A DNA stretch of 64,000 bases from Paenibacillus xylanilyticus (GCF_009664365.1 NZ_CP044310.1:4343001-4407000), one strand, 5' to 3'; counted from the first letter of the stretch, positions 25,580-36,525 are shown. The notes: generated from the sequence alone by a model not told the origin. Program-made: numbers and translations.

Positions 25580-27178
25580 CTAAAGTCCATAATATGCTTT
25601 TAATTTCGCAATCAAGCCCAGCGGATTCTTCGTCAAATACTGCGAGCTAAAGTAAATATCGCCTTTGATTGTATCGTATTTCTCATTGTACACGAGCTGA
25701 TCAATAATTTCCTGGGAGGTCTGCCAGCCAACTTCAGGCGTGCCCAGCTTATAAGGCGAGTGCCCAATATACAGTTTAACGTCCGTATTAGCGACTTCGT
25801 TTGCCCACCAGTCCACCACCTTGTCATAGCGTGCTGCACTTAACGTCATACTCCAGTATACTTGCGGTGCGACATAGTCAATCCACTCCTGTTTGATCCA
25901 TGTACGCACGTCCGCATTCATGCTGTCGTAGGCAGTTACTCCCGCTTTGGTATCGGAACCTGTGATATCGACAGCTTTATTGCGCCATACACCAAAAGGG
26001 CTGATTCCATACTCTACGCCAGCTTTTACTTGGTGGATGCTCTCACCCAGCTCTTTAACAAACTGGTTGATGTTATCCCGTCTCCACTCGGCACGGTCTT
26101 TGGTATTCAATGTGTTATAGGCCTTAAAGGCAGCGTCATCGTTAAACGTTACGTTAGAAGGATAAAAGTAATCGTCGAGGTGAACACCATCAATATCATA
26201 TTGGTTTACCACTTCCATAATGCTGTCGATGATATGCTGTCTGGCTTCCGGAATTCCTGGATTAATATAAAGTTTACCAGATGCATTCACGATCCAGTCC
26301 GGATGCAGTTTGGAAACATGATTGGCTGCGAGTCCGGTTGTGCTCGCCGAGTTGGTTGCCCGGAAGGGGTTAAACCAGGCATGGAATTCCAGCCCCCGTT
26401 TATGAGCCTCCTCAATCATGAAGGCAAGTGGGTCGTATCCTGGATCCTTGCCCTGAGTCCCTGTTAGCACACTATTCCATGGTACAAGACCTGAAGGATA
26501 GATGGCGTCTGCATTGGCCCGAACCTGAACAAATACGGCATTGATTCCCATGTCTTTGAGCGTATCCAGCTGTTGAGTATACTCCAGCTTTTGCTTTTCC
26601 ACATTGCCTTTGGCACTGGAGGAAGGCCAATCACCGTTCACAGTTGAGATCCATGCACCACGCATATCATCCGTGCTTGGCGTACTGCCTGTTCCTCCTG
26701 GATTTGCCGGGGTAGCCGGGTCTGGCGTAGGAGCGTCTCCTGTCGTCAAACGAATCGTCTGTTCTGCCTGATTCCAATTCACTGTAATTCCAAGGTTTTC
26801 ACTAACGAATCGAATCGGAACCATAACACGGCCCTTCTTCAGTTCAACCGATGCATCCAAAGCGACTGCGATACCATCTACCGTCGCTTGCTGGCGTCCA
26901 CTGGTCATGGTGATGACCGATTCAGATTTCTTGATCGTTACGGTTCTCGAAGCTTGTGACCAAAGGACGGACGCTCCCAATCCTTCACTAATTACACGCA
27001 GCGGAACCATCGTCACATTCACCTTGGGCAAAATGTAGGGCGATACATCGGATTCCAAACGTTGACCATCCAGATAAATATCAATCTCTTTTTGTGAAGC
27101 AGCCTGCGCACTCAATCCAGCTGTTTGTAAACCCAGCACGAAAATGAGCAGCAGGATCAAACCATTACGAAACTTCAT
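25580..27178 (-). CDS. Secreted GHL10-family glycoside hydrolase with stalk domain
   Basis: 532 residues. Signal peptide residues 1-26 (LILLLIFVLGLQTAGLSAQA). Residues about 30-148 are a copper-amine-oxidase N-terminal-like stalk domain with two repeats (VPLRVISEGLGASVLWSQ; VPIRFVSENLGITVNWNQ). A Pro/Thr/Gly linker (149-168) leads to a family 10-like TIM-barrel domain (DMRGAWISTVNGDWPSSS, HAWFNPFR, YDIDGVHLDDYFYP). Related YngK/DUF187 proteins are predicted hydrolases of cell-envelope glycans. GGAGG lies 9 bases before the ATG. The stalk probably holds it near the wall. Confidence 0.88.
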   Translation of the reverse strand: MKFRNGLILLLIFVLGLQTAGLSAQAASQKEIDIYLDGQRLESDVSPYILPKVNVTMVPLRVISEGLGASVLWSQASRTVTIKKSESVITMTSGRQQATVDGIAVALDASVELKKGRVMVPIRFVSENLGITVNWNQAEQTIRLTTGDAPTPDPATPANPGGTGSTPSTDDMRGAWISTVNGDWPSSSAKGNVEKQKLEYTQQLDTLKDMGINAVFVQVRANADAIYPSGLVPWNSVLTGTQGKDPGYDPLAFMIEEAHKRGLEFHAWFNPFRATNSASTTGLAANHVSKLHPDWIVNASGKLYINPGIPEARQHIIDSIMEVVNQYDIDGVHLDDYFYPSNVTFNDDAAFKAYNTLNTKDRAEWRRDNINQFVKELGESIHQVKAGVEYGISPFGVWRNKAVDITGSDTKAGVTAYDSMNADVRTWIKQEWIDYVAPQVYWSMTLSAARYDKVVDWWANEVANTDVKLYIGHSPYKLGTPEVGWQTSQEIIDQLVYNEKYDTIKGDIYFSSQYLTKNPLGLIAKLKAYYGL

Positions 27179-27287
27179 CAGTACAATCCTCCATCATCAT
27201 TAAAATTCTCGGCAAATTCTGCTAGTTTAATAGACGCTTGAAAGGATTGGTTAGTTGCGATATTTCACCAAATTATGGACAACAAAA

Positions 27288-27348
27288 AAAACAGAGGGTG
27301 TCTCTCTGCCATTTACAACGACAAAGATACACCCTCTGCTTTTTTGAA
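27288..27348 (-). terminator. Terminator after mntR
   Basis: Minus strand GCAGAGGGTGT / ACACCCTCTGT with a long loop and TTTTTTT tail. Confidence 0.85.
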
Positions 27349-27390
27349 AATTTAAGCTCTTAAGGACCCTGTGAATGGCCCTGTGCTGAC

Positions 27391-27819
27391 TCAGGATTCG
27401 GTATTGCTCATGAGTTCCTGAATATTTTGCAGATCACGCAATCGGCTCTCGTCCTGACGGAAATATTCTACCAGAGACTCGATGCAGGTAATGGAGTCCC
27501 AACTTAGATGATGTTCGATTCCTTCCACATCCTTGTAGATATTCTCTTCCTGAACACCGATCGTCGTTAAAAATTGTTCAAGCAGATGATGGCGTTCCAT
27601 TAAACGTTTCCCCATCTTTTTCCCTTTTGGAGTAAGCACCAACCCACGGTACTTTTCGTAAATCAGGTACTCGTCTTTGTCCAGCTTTTGGATCATCTTG
27701 GTCACCGATGAAGGATGCACTTCCAATCCTTCAGCTATATCTGACACACGAGCATAGCCCTTTTCATCAATCAGTTTGTATATACGCTCCAAATAATCTT
27801 CCATACTGGGCGTTGGCAT
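27391..27819 (-). CDS. mntR: Manganese transport regulator MntR
   Basis: 142 residues, identical in length to B. subtilis MntR. DtxR-type winged helix ([20 protein letters not shown]) and dimerisation domain. The metal-site residues Asp8 and Glu11 are present in [10 protein letters not shown], with further ligands in the HHLLEQFL and EGIEHHLSW segments. With Mn2+ it represses manganese uptake genes. The frame opens at 27849, but ATG at 27819 with GAGGGAAGCAG upstream gives [10 protein letters not shown] as in the family. No MntH or MntABC gene is in the window. Confidence 0.95.
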   Translation of the reverse strand: MPTPSMEDYLERIYKLIDEKGYARVSDIAEGLEVHPSSVTKMIQKLDKDEYLIYEKYRGLVLTPKGKKMGKRLMERHHLLEQFLTTIGVQEENIYKDVEGIEHHLSWDSITCIESLVEYFRQDESRLRDLQNIQELMSNTES

Positions 27820-28037
27820 CTGCTTCCCTCTCTTCTCTCTGACCGGCAATATTCTTGCCTGATCCCTATCTTATAATGATACATGTTATCAATACGCATT
27901 GGCAAGTCTTGTACGAATCAATCGCTATGTCGTTTGTAACACATGGGCGCTTCTGATTCGGTACGCAAGTATTGGCAAGGGTGACTTCCGCCCATGTGAG
28001 GCAAACTAAGCAAGTTCCTATTGAAAGGAGTGATTCC

Positions 28038-29108
28038 GTGAGTACAAGTGTAGCGCAGCCCCCGGTTCGCAAAGCAAAAGGTACTAAACCCTTTATTCCC
28101 GATTTGGTCTATTTTGAACCCGGTGCGCTGGAATATGAGAAGGGCAAACGGATTATGGAATGGGTTACTTCCAAAGAAATTCCATATCAGATGACGACTT
28201 CCCATAACCGGATCACCAATCTGCCTGGTGAAACAGAGCAGGAAAAATACCGGATGGCGAAGCGAACCCTGGTCGTAGGTGTGCGCAAAACACTCAAATT
28301 TGATCAGTCCAAACCTTCCGCTGAATATGCGATCCCCATCTCCACGGGATGTATGGGCCATTGTCATTATTGTTATCTTCAAACCACGCTTGGAGCCAAG
28401 CCTTACGTCAGGGTGTATGTAAATACCGAAGAGATCATTCAGGCGGCCAAAGGCTATATCGATGAGCGGGCACCTGAAATTACCCGATTTGAAGCAGCCT
28501 GTACTTCAGATCCGGTAGGACTCGAGCACATTACCGAAAATTTGAGTGATTTGATCCGTTTTATGGCGGACGAGGAATACGGACGTTTGCGGTTTGTGAC
28601 GAAATATCATCACGTGGACCCATTATTAAATATTAAACATAACGGGCATACCCGCATCCGGTTCAGTGTCAATTCGGATTATGTCATCAAGAACTTCGAG
28701 CCTGCTACCTCAAGGTTTGAAGAACGTATTGAAGCCGCAGGCAAAATAGCGCATGCGGGGTACCCGTTAGGGTTTATCATCGCTCCCATCATGTGGTATG
28801 ACGGATGGCAGGAAGGATATGCGGAGCTTTTACAGAAGCTTGCCGACACGCTCCCGGAAGATGCCACGAAGGATCTAACGTTTGAAATGATTCAGCATCG
28901 ATTCACCAAAACGGCAAAAGCCACCATTGAGAAACGCTACCCCAAAACCAAACTCGAAATGGATATTGAGAAACGAAAAATGAAGTGGGGCCGTTGGGGG
29001 CAGTATAAATATGTGTACAAGGATGACCAACAGGACGCACTGCGTGAGTTCATCACAGAGCAAATTTTTGAACACTTCCCGTTAGCAAACATTGATTACT
29101 TCACTTAA
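28038..29108 (+). CDS. splB: Spore photoproduct lyase
   Basis: 356 residues, radical SAM enzyme that reverts the 5-thyminyl-5,6-dihydrothymine UV lesion during spore germination. The iron-sulfur motif is CMGHCHYCYLQT (CX3CX2C), and the H-donor cysteine lies in FEAACTSDPVGLEHI. The frame is open from 27972, but GTG at 28038 follows AAAGGAG by 7 bases and gives MSTSVAQPPVRK. It stands alone, without splA, divergent from mntR. No convincing sigma-G promoter was found upstream. Confidence 0.95.
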   Translation: MSTSVAQPPVRKAKGTKPFIPDLVYFEPGALEYEKGKRIMEWVTSKEIPYQMTTSHNRITNLPGETEQEKYRMAKRTLVVGVRKTLKFDQSKPSAEYAIPISTGCMGHCHYCYLQTTLGAKPYVRVYVNTEEIIQAAKGYIDERAPEITRFEAACTSDPVGLEHITENLSDLIRFMADEEYGRLRFVTKYHHVDPLLNIKHNGHTRIRFSVNSDYVIKNFEPATSRFEERIEAAGKIAHAGYPLGFIIAPIMWYDGWQEGYAELLQKLADTLPEDATKDLTFEMIQHRFTKTAKATIEKRYPKTKLEMDIEKRKMKWGRWGQYKYVYKDDQQDALREFITEQIFEHFPLANIDYFT

Positions 29109-29140
29109 GTACTGACATCATATCTACGGTAGTGGCGATC

Positions 29141-29197
29141 AAAAAAGCAGGTTACATGGGACAGAATGTGCTCTGGCCTTCATGTAGCCTGCTTTGC
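29141..29197. terminator. Bidirectional terminator between splB and ccdA
   Basis: AAAGCAGGTTACATG / CATGTAGCCTGCTTT stem between convergent genes with A/T runs outside. Confidence 0.85.
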
Positions 29198-29244
29198 ATA
29201 TTTTCTTACATTAAATTGATCAATGGCCTTAACGGATACTTTGC

Positions 29245-29958
29245 TCAGATAATCATCCAATCGGGTGTAATCTGCTGCAGCCAAATGGTGATTTTGGTCA
29301 TCTGATCCGTGAATAGCAGCACACCCAAAAACAGCATCAGCGCTCCACCAGCTTTCATCATCACATTCGAATATCGCAAGATCCAGCGTGTTGAACCGAT
29401 GAAAAAGGCAAGGATGAAGAAAGGTAATGCGAATCCTGCCGTATAGCCGGTGATCAAGGCCAGCCAGGTTGTCGGTTCACTCGCAGCCATCGCAATGATT
29501 GCTGTCAGGATAGGACCGATACACGGCGACCAGCCTGCCGAGAAACCAATTCCGAAAATAAAAGAGCCCAGGTACCCTGCTGGCTTCCATTTGAGGTCCA
29601 TCTTGCGCTCTCTCATCAGAAATTGCGGTTTGAATACCCCTAGCAGGAATAAACCCATGAGCATGATTAAAATAGCAGATAACTGACGGATCAAATCACG
29701 GTTATCATTGAAAAATTGTCCAAACAATCCTGCTCCAAGTCCAAGCGAGTAAAAAACAGCCGAGAATCCTAAAATAAACGCCAGCGTGTGTGTTAAAGTT
29801 TTAAACCGAACTTCACGCTGATTGCGATCGTCTTTTAACCTTTGTACTGTCATACCCGTGATGTAGGATAAATACGAAGGGTACAGTGGAAGACAGCACG
29901 GTGATATAAATGAAGCCAATCCTGCGATAAAAGCCAGCCACACATTAACATCAGGCAT
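29245..29958 (-). CDS. ccdA: Cytochrome c biogenesis protein CcdA family
   Basis: 237 residues, six predicted membrane helices. Passes electrons from thioredoxin across the membrane to extracellular thiol proteins. The paired redox cysteines lie in SFISPCCLPLYPSYLSYITG and SAGWSPCIGPILTAI. It starts 47 bases after znuB with no terminator between, so it may be the last gene of the zinc operon. No ResA or cytochrome c genes are nearby. Confidence 0.92.
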   Translation of the reverse strand: MPDVNVWLAFIAGLASFISPCCLPLYPSYLSYITGMTVQRLKDDRNQREVRFKTLTHTLAFILGFSAVFYSLGLGAGLFGQFFNDNRDLIRQLSAILIMLMGLFLLGVFKPQFLMRERKMDLKWKPAGYLGSFIFGIGFSAGWSPCIGPILTAIIAMAASEPTTWLALITGYTAGFALPFFILAFFIGSTRWILRYSNVMMKAGGALMLFLGVLLFTDQMTKITIWLQQITPDWMII

Positions 29959-30005
29959 GAAGCGGTGGTCTCCCTTCCCTGGGGCTCACTTGCACGCGTA
30001 TTTCT

Positions 30006-30797
30006 TCAGGCTCGGAACCCTTTTTTTCCAATCATCGTAAGAATGAGCATCATGATAAGCAATAATACAATCGTTGCTCCTGGAGCCAAATTCCAAATTC
30101 CCGCTACCACCAGACCAATGACTACTGCAATCTCCCCGATAACAACCGAGAGTATAATGGCCGACTTGAAACTGCGAGCCATAAGCAAACTTACGGCTAC
30201 AGGAATGGTCAATAGTGCCGACACCAGCAGTGCCCCCACGATCTTAATCGCAGTACTAATCACCAGAGCCGTCATCACCGTAATCAGCATGTTAAGCAAT
30301 TTTATAGGCAGACCTGTAACTGCCGCAGCGTCTTCCTCAAAACTGAGCAGGAAAAACTCCTTATGTAGCAGCGCAACAACGATGACTACAATCAGCGTTA
30401 CCACTCCAACCAACTTCAAGTCGGTAGAGTCCAATGTATAAATGCTGCCGAACAAGTAACTCATTACATCCGTATTGTACCCTTTGCCCAGTGTAAAGAA
30501 CAACGAAGCAAGCGCGACGCCACCTGACATGATTATAGCAATGGATAACTCGGCATAAGTCTTATATGCCTTGCGCAGCTTCTCTATAGCAAAGGATGCG
30601 AGCACAGCAAAGACAAGTCCCACCGCAATCGGATAAACCTCAATCAAAAAGCCGAGGGCAACCCCGGCAATCGTAACGTGAGATAGCGTATCCCCGATCA
30701 TGGACAAACGCCGCAGCACCAGAAACAGTCCGATCAGTGGAGCTGTAATGCCGATCAGCAATCCCCCTGCCAGTGCACGCTGAAAAAAATCACTCAT
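30006..30797 (-). CDS. znuB: Zinc ABC transporter permease
   Basis: 263 residues with about eight membrane helices. ABC-3 family (ZnuB/AdcB): GGLLIGITAPLIGLFLVLRR, SMIGDTLSHVTIAGVALGF and LLVSALLTIPVAVSLLMAR are typical. ATG at 30797 has GGAG six bases upstream; the frame's first codon at 30809 overlaps that GGAG. It is the membrane channel for znuA and znuC just upstream. Confidence 0.92.
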   Translation of the reverse strand: MSDFFQRALAGGLLIGITAPLIGLFLVLRRLSMIGDTLSHVTIAGVALGFLIEVYPIAVGLVFAVLASFAIEKLRKAYKTYAELSIAIIMSGGVALASLFFTLGKGYNTDVMSYLFGSIYTLDSTDLKLVGVVTLIVVIVVALLHKEFFLLSFEEDAAAVTGLPIKLLNMLITVMTALVISTAIKIVGALLVSALLTIPVAVSLLMARSFKSAIILSVVIGEIAVVIGLVVAGIWNLAPGATIVLLLIMMLILTMIGKKGFRA

Positions 30798-30855
30798 TAA
30801 AATCTCCAAAACACACGACTCCTTCAGCCTTGTCTAATCTAGTTGTACAATATCA

Positions 30856-31614
30856 TTATCGTACCAGGGCAGTAGTATGCTGCAAATTGGTCTCGGCACA
30901 ATCCTCCACCTCATGCGAATGACGAACATGAAAGTTGATTTTTCCGTTGGTTGCAGCCGCTTCTGAACCAAGATAGTTCTCCATTCGGTCCATATCATGT
31001 GAAACCATCAGGAACGTCATCCGGTGGTGTTCATGCATATGGGTAATGAGCTCAAAGAAACTTGCTTGAGACTCGGCGTCAATCCCGACTGTAGGTTCGT
31101 CCAAAATCAACAAATCCGGATGATTAATAAGCGCACGTGCCAAAAACACACGCTGCTGCTGTCCTCCGGACAATTGTCCAATCCGTTTGTTTGCCAGATC
31201 CTCGATACGCATAACCTCCAGTGCATCCGTGCACTGCTGCTGTGATTTGCGCGTCATCCGGCGGAACATATTCTTATTGTTGTACAAACCAGACATGACC
31301 ACTTCCCGCACGGTTGCAGGGAACAATGGGTTAAATGCATTTTTTTGCGGGACATAGCCGATCCGTTCCCAATCCTTGAATCTGCGAATCGACTGTCCGA
31401 ACAATTTGATGTCCCCCTGCGCTGGAGGCAGCAGTCCCACCAACATGCGCAGCAGTGTCGTTTTTCCCGCTCCGTTTGAACCGATAATACCGACAAAATC
31501 CCGTTCCTTGACCATAAAATCAAGATTTTCGATCACTCGCTGGTCACCGTAAGAGAAAGATAACTTCTCAATCTCAATGATTGGATCATGACATAGTGGC
31601 ATGATTTGCTGCAT
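30856..31614 (-). CDS. znuC: Zinc ABC transporter ATP-binding protein
   Basis: 252 residues. Walker A GSNGAGKTTLLRMLVGLLPP, signature LSGGQQQRVFLARAL, Walker B DLLILDEPTVGID, H-loop MVSHDMD. The C-terminal tail contains several histidines (INFHVRHSHEVEDCAETNLQH), unusual for an ATPase subunit and perhaps metal-related. The frame opens at 31650, but ATG at 31614 follows AAGGGCGG. The gap to znuA is 56 bases. Confidence 0.92.
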   Translation of the reverse strand: MQQIMPLCHDPIIEIEKLSFSYGDQRVIENLDFMVKERDFVGIIGSNGAGKTTLLRMLVGLLPPAQGDIKLFGQSIRRFKDWERIGYVPQKNAFNPLFPATVREVVMSGLYNNKNMFRRMTRKSQQQCTDALEVMRIEDLANKRIGQLSGGQQQRVFLARALINHPDLLILDEPTVGIDAESQASFFELITHMHEHHRMTFLMVSHDMDRMENYLGSEAAATNGKINFHVRHSHEVEDCAETNLQHTTALVR

Positions 31615-31670
31615 GGCAAAGCCGCCCTTCATTATATATAAGGATTGCAAAACGAATCCTTCAGTCTATC

Positions 31671-32723
31671 TTATTTTAATGCGATCAGCAGATTTTGCAA
31701 ATTTTTCTCCATCAGGGTGAAATAATCATCCCCATTGGCTGCCTGTTCCTTGGTAAGCCCTTCAACCGGATTCAACACCATCGTTTCCACACCGGCTTCG
31801 CCAGCGAGTGTTTTGGCCAATTTGTCGGAGACCAGCTCTTCGAAGAAAATGTACTTGATGCCCTCTTCCTTCACAAGCTTGGACAGATTCACAATATCCT
31901 GACCTGTTGGTTCGGCATCCGGAGATAGCCCCATGATGGCATGCTGTGTCAAACCATAATCACGTGCAAGATATCCAAATGCTTGATGGGACACAACAAT
32001 TTCTTTATTGGAGACGTTGGATAATTCGTCCGTAAAGCGCTGATCGAGCGCTTCGAGTTTGGTACGAAGTTCTTCATAGCGCTGTTCGTAACCATCCTGA
32101 TGATCAGGATCTACTTCGACCAGACTATTTTTGATATTTTGAGCCATCACGATAGCCGACTTGGGACTTACCCATGTGTGAGGGTCCACGTGATGGTCTG
32201 CAACGTCCTCTGTGCCTGCTTCTTCCGCGTGTTCGTCTTCATGCTCTTCTCCATGGTTATGCCCATCATCACCTTCAGCCGTCAGCAAGCTCACTCCATC
32301 ACTTACAGCCACAGACTTCACTTGGGTATCGCTGTTAAGGGATTTGAGAAAGTTAGGTACCCATCCTTCAAGGCCTGCACCGTTGTATAGGAACAATTGG
32401 GCTTTGGAGGTGTTTACAATGTCCTGGCTCTTTGGCGTCCAGTCATGTGGTTCAACACCGGTTGGCAGCAAATTAATAACGTTTGCGTCTTCACCGCCGA
32501 TAGCTGTTGTAAATGCATATACAGGATAAAAACTCGTGATCACATTCACTTTGCCTTCCTCGATCTTGGCACTTTCCGAATTACTTTGTCCACACGCCGA
32601 CAACATGAGCAAACTGAGAATAAGCAAGCTGCTCCATAACCATTTCGTTCTGGTTTGGCCACGTTTGCTTGTATGCTGTATCCGGGCACCCCTGGTTTGA
32701 GTTGTTTCATTATACCATTTCAC
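31671..32723 (-). CDS. znuA: Zinc ABC transporter substrate-binding lipoprotein
   Basis: 350 residues from the chosen GTG. A lipoprotein signal (LLILSLLMLSACGQ) is preceded by a long basic n-region. Cluster 9 (ZnuA/AdcA) fold: ITSFYPVYAFTTAIGG, NLLPTGVEPHDWTPKSQDI, VDPHTWVSPKSA. A His/Glu-rich loop between (GHNHGEEHEDEHAEE, DVADHHVDPH) points to zinc rather than manganese. The frame opens at ATG 32741, but the GGAG that serves GTG 32723 lies inside it. A strong promoter and Zur-like box lie 26-74 bases upstream. Confidence 0.93.
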   Translation of the reverse strand: MKWYNETTQTRGARIQHTSKRGQTRTKWLWSSLLILSLLMLSACGQSNSESAKIEEGKVNVITSFYPVYAFTTAIGGEDANVINLLPTGVEPHDWTPKSQDIVNTSKAQLFLYNGAGLEGWVPNFLKSLNSDTQVKSVAVSDGVSLLTAEGDDGHNHGEEHEDEHAEEAGTEDVADHHVDPHTWVSPKSAIVMAQNIKNSLVEVDPDHQDGYEQRYEELRTKLEALDQRFTDELSNVSNKEIVVSHQAFGYLARDYGLTQHAIMGLSPDAEPTGQDIVNLSKLVKEEGIKYIFFEELVSDKLAKTLAGEAGVETMVLNPVEGLTKEQAANGDDYFTLMEKNLQNLLIALK

Positions 32724-32748
32724 TATTGCTTCACTCCGCATCTCTTAA

Positions 32749-32763
32749 TCGTAAACATTACTG
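32749..32763 (-). promoter_or_regulatory. Zur-like operator at the znuA start point
   Basis: Minus strand CAGTAATGTTTACGA agrees at 11 of 14 defined positions with the Bacillus Zur box TCGTAATNATTACGA. It lies directly downstream of the -10 and over the predicted start point, where a repressor would block transcription. A zur gene is 3 kb away. Confidence 0.6.
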
Positions 32764-32768
32764 AAAGA

Positions 32769-32797
32769 ATTATAGGTAACCTGAACGTGGTTGTCAA
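32769..32797 (-). promoter_or_regulatory. Consensus sigma-A promoter of znuACB
   Basis: Minus strand: TTGACA (32797-32792), 17 bases, TATAAT (32774-32769). Both hexamers are perfect. The start point would fall near 32762. Confidence 0.9.
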
Positions 32798-32898
32798 GCG
32801 GTCGGGTCCTATTTATTCTCCCCTGGAGCGCAGAGTTCATAACAGTATATGCTTGTTTTCCTACGTTATTAGCGGGGCAATCAAGAGGAAAGAAAAAA

Positions 32899-32921
32899 AG
32901 CGACCCGATAGCATCGGGTCA
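32899..32921 (-). terminator. Terminator after metG
   Basis: Minus strand GACCCGAT / ATCGGGTC, 3-base loop, then GCTTTTTTTCTTT. Confidence 0.9.
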
Positions 32922-32969
32922 CCTTCATTCTTCATATAATCAAGCATCGGACTACATGTTCAGCAAAAT

Positions 32970-35024
<2,055 letters not shown>

Positions 35025-35061
35025 TCATGCTTGCTTTTGCGTTCTTAGCTAAAAAAGAACA

Positions 35062-35345
35062 CAAAAAACTCCCGCCCCTATGGGACGAGAGTAGATCTCA
35101 CGTGTTACCACCCAAATTCCCCGTGCTTTTTGCAAAACACAGGCTCTGCCGGTCCTTCGACCGCCCATTAACGCTGGATCACGCCTCAGCCTTACGACAG
35201 CGTCTACATACACGACTGCACGCTCGAAAGAGGTTCCTCCGGGACCATATTCCATCCTCCTCCCAGACCGGTTCTCAGCTTATCCGGCTCTCTGCACTGG
35301 GGGTGTGTCTGTACTTATCCCTTCACTGGAAATCATTATACGAAA
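35062..35345 (-). ncRNA. T-box riboswitch (methionine) upstream of metG
   Basis: The minus strand carries the T-box core GGGTGGTAACACG (35113-35101) and a terminator ACTCTCGTCCC / GGGGCGGGAGT with TTTTTT (35093-35064). Stem I contains AGAGAGCCGG and, on its 3' side, GAATATGGTCC with ATG at 35248-35246 as the probable specifier codon, agreeing with metG. T-boxes bind uncharged tRNA to stop termination. This explains the 430-base gap between metG and yidD. Confidence 0.9.
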
Positions 35346-35375
35346 AATATACTGAACTGCTGCCCTCTTTGTCAA
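35346..35375 (-). promoter_or_regulatory. Promoter of the metG T-box transcript
   Basis: Minus strand TTGACA (35375-35370), 18 bases, TATATT (35351-35346), just upstream of T-box stem I. Confidence 0.7.
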
Positions 35376-35433
35376 GTCGGCAGCAGTACAACTACGACCT
35401 TGTCATCCGATCATGCCGTTCATGACTCCACCT

Positions 35434-35691
35434 TCATCCCTCATCATGTACCATAATCGTTTTTTCTGTCTTTGGCGGAACCAGATCAACACCACCGGGA
35501 TGAAACGGATGGCATTTTGCGATACGCTTGGCAGCCAGCAGCGAGCCTTTAATTGCGCCATGAACCTCGATCGCTTCCATTGCGTATGCGGAACAAGTCG
35601 GATAGAAGCGACATGTAGGTGGTTTCAAGGGAGAAATATAATTTCGATATACCCGAATCGGCGCCTGTGCCACTCTGCGGGATAGCTTCAT
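35434..35691 (-). CDS. yidD: Membrane protein insertion efficiency factor YidD
   Basis: 85 residues. [20 protein letters not shown], then [19 protein letters not shown] and [13 protein letters not shown], are the invariant YidD motifs with three conserved cysteines. It assists YidC-dependent membrane insertion. The frame opens at 35757, but ATG at 35691 (MKLSRRVAQ) is the family start, only 2 bases after the zur stop, implying translational coupling. Confidence 0.93.
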   Translation of the reverse strand: MKLSRRVAQAPIRVYRNYISPLKPPTCRFYPTCSAYAMEAIEVHGAIKGSLLAAKRIAKCHPFHPGGVDLVPPKTEKTIMVHDEG

Positions 35692-35693
35692 GG

Positions 35694-36158
35694 TTAGTGT
35701 TTCCCGTGATTGTGTGAATGCCCAGTGGACACTTTCGCCGGAGCGTATTCCGCACAATCTTTGCAGTATCCGAACACTTCGAATTTATGATCCACAACCT
35801 GAAACTGTTCTGGAGCATCTGCCAGCTGCATCGGACAAAAAACGATCGGATAGGTCTTCTGACATTTCAGACAGATCATGTGATGGTGATGGTGGTCTTC
35901 GCTGCAATGCGCTCTGAATTTTACACCGTCTTCAAAAATAACCTGCTCCAGCACACCCAAATCCTGCATGACGCGCAGGTTCCGGTACACCGTGTCAAAG
36001 CTCAGTCCGCTGTAAGTCTTACCCATATATTCATAGACGTCCTTGGGTGTAAGATACCCAGGAGATTCGGCAAATAACCGGGCCAGTGTCTTCCGCTGAT
36101 CCGTAATGCGAAGTCCCTGTGAGGACATAGTATTAATTATCTGTTCTGTCGACAGCAT
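35694..36158 (-). CDS. zur: Zinc uptake regulator Zur (Fur family)
   Basis: 154 residues. Winged helix (residues 1-75, [20 protein letters not shown]) and metal domain with [14 protein letters not shown] and YCKDC, giving the two CXXC pairs of the structural zinc site. The SFDTxYRNL and HHHHHxICLxC patterns match Zur rather than PerR or Fur. A C-terminal tail with GHSHNHGKH adds extra histidines. ATG at 36158 has AGGAGG 11 bases upstream; GTG 36170 overlaps that site. The zinc operon with a Zur-like box is 3 kb downstream. Confidence 0.88.
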   Translation of the reverse strand: MLSTEQIINTMSSQGLRITDQRKTLARLFAESPGYLTPKDVYEYMGKTYSGLSFDTVYRNLRVMQDLGVLEQVIFEDGVKFRAHCSEDHHHHHMICLKCQKTYPIVFCPMQLADAPEQFQVVDHKFEVFGYCKDCAEYAPAKVSTGHSHNHGKH

Positions 36159-36525
36159 GACTTCAAGCACCTCCTGTCATACAAGCATTATGCATACATC
36201 CTGAGAGCAAATCCAAATTAGCAAAAAGCCAGATTACTAAGGTTTGTTCGTCCAGATGTTACCCATTGACTTCATGGGAATTACAATGATGCAACGCTGA
36301 TACCATGCTTGTTATTATAATTCTAATAATGCCTCAAATTCGGATTAGAGTCAACGAAACGACTGGCGCACTGTTCACGTCAGATCATTAAAAAGGACCC
36401 CATTCACATGGAGTCCTTCTCTGACGGTTCAGAAGATCATTTCTTCGGGCGACTTTTGGGGTGATCGGGTATATGACATATAAGCTTTCACTCCAAACCG
36501 TCCGTTCCTTGTTGCCTGGTCAAGA
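36159..36525 (-). other. Gap between zur and the PKD/stalk protein gene
   Basis: No gene was recognised. Contents: a hairpin AAGGACTCCATG..GGGGTCCTT with TTTTT tail at 36391-36420, probably the terminator of the stalk-protein gene, and an AT-rich inverted repeat TTATTA-N6-TAATAA at 36312-36329 about 155 bases upstream of zur. Confidence 0.5.

Noticed and set aside
27900-28037. Sigma-G promoter for splB
   Set aside because: GTATT followed by CATGTGA is present, but the spacing is 19 bases and the -10 match is weak, so it was not listed as a feature.
32700-32712. TATAAT inside the first codons of the long znuA frame
   Set aside because: A perfect TTGACA-17-TATAAT promoter lies upstream at 32769-32797, so the inner TATAAT is probably chance.
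36312-36329. PerR/Fur-like AT-rich palindrome TTATTA-N6-TAATAA upstream of zur
   Set aside because: It is about 155 bases from the gene, has two or more mismatches to both PerR and Zur boxes, and the protein is clearly Zur-like. AT-rich palindromes are common.
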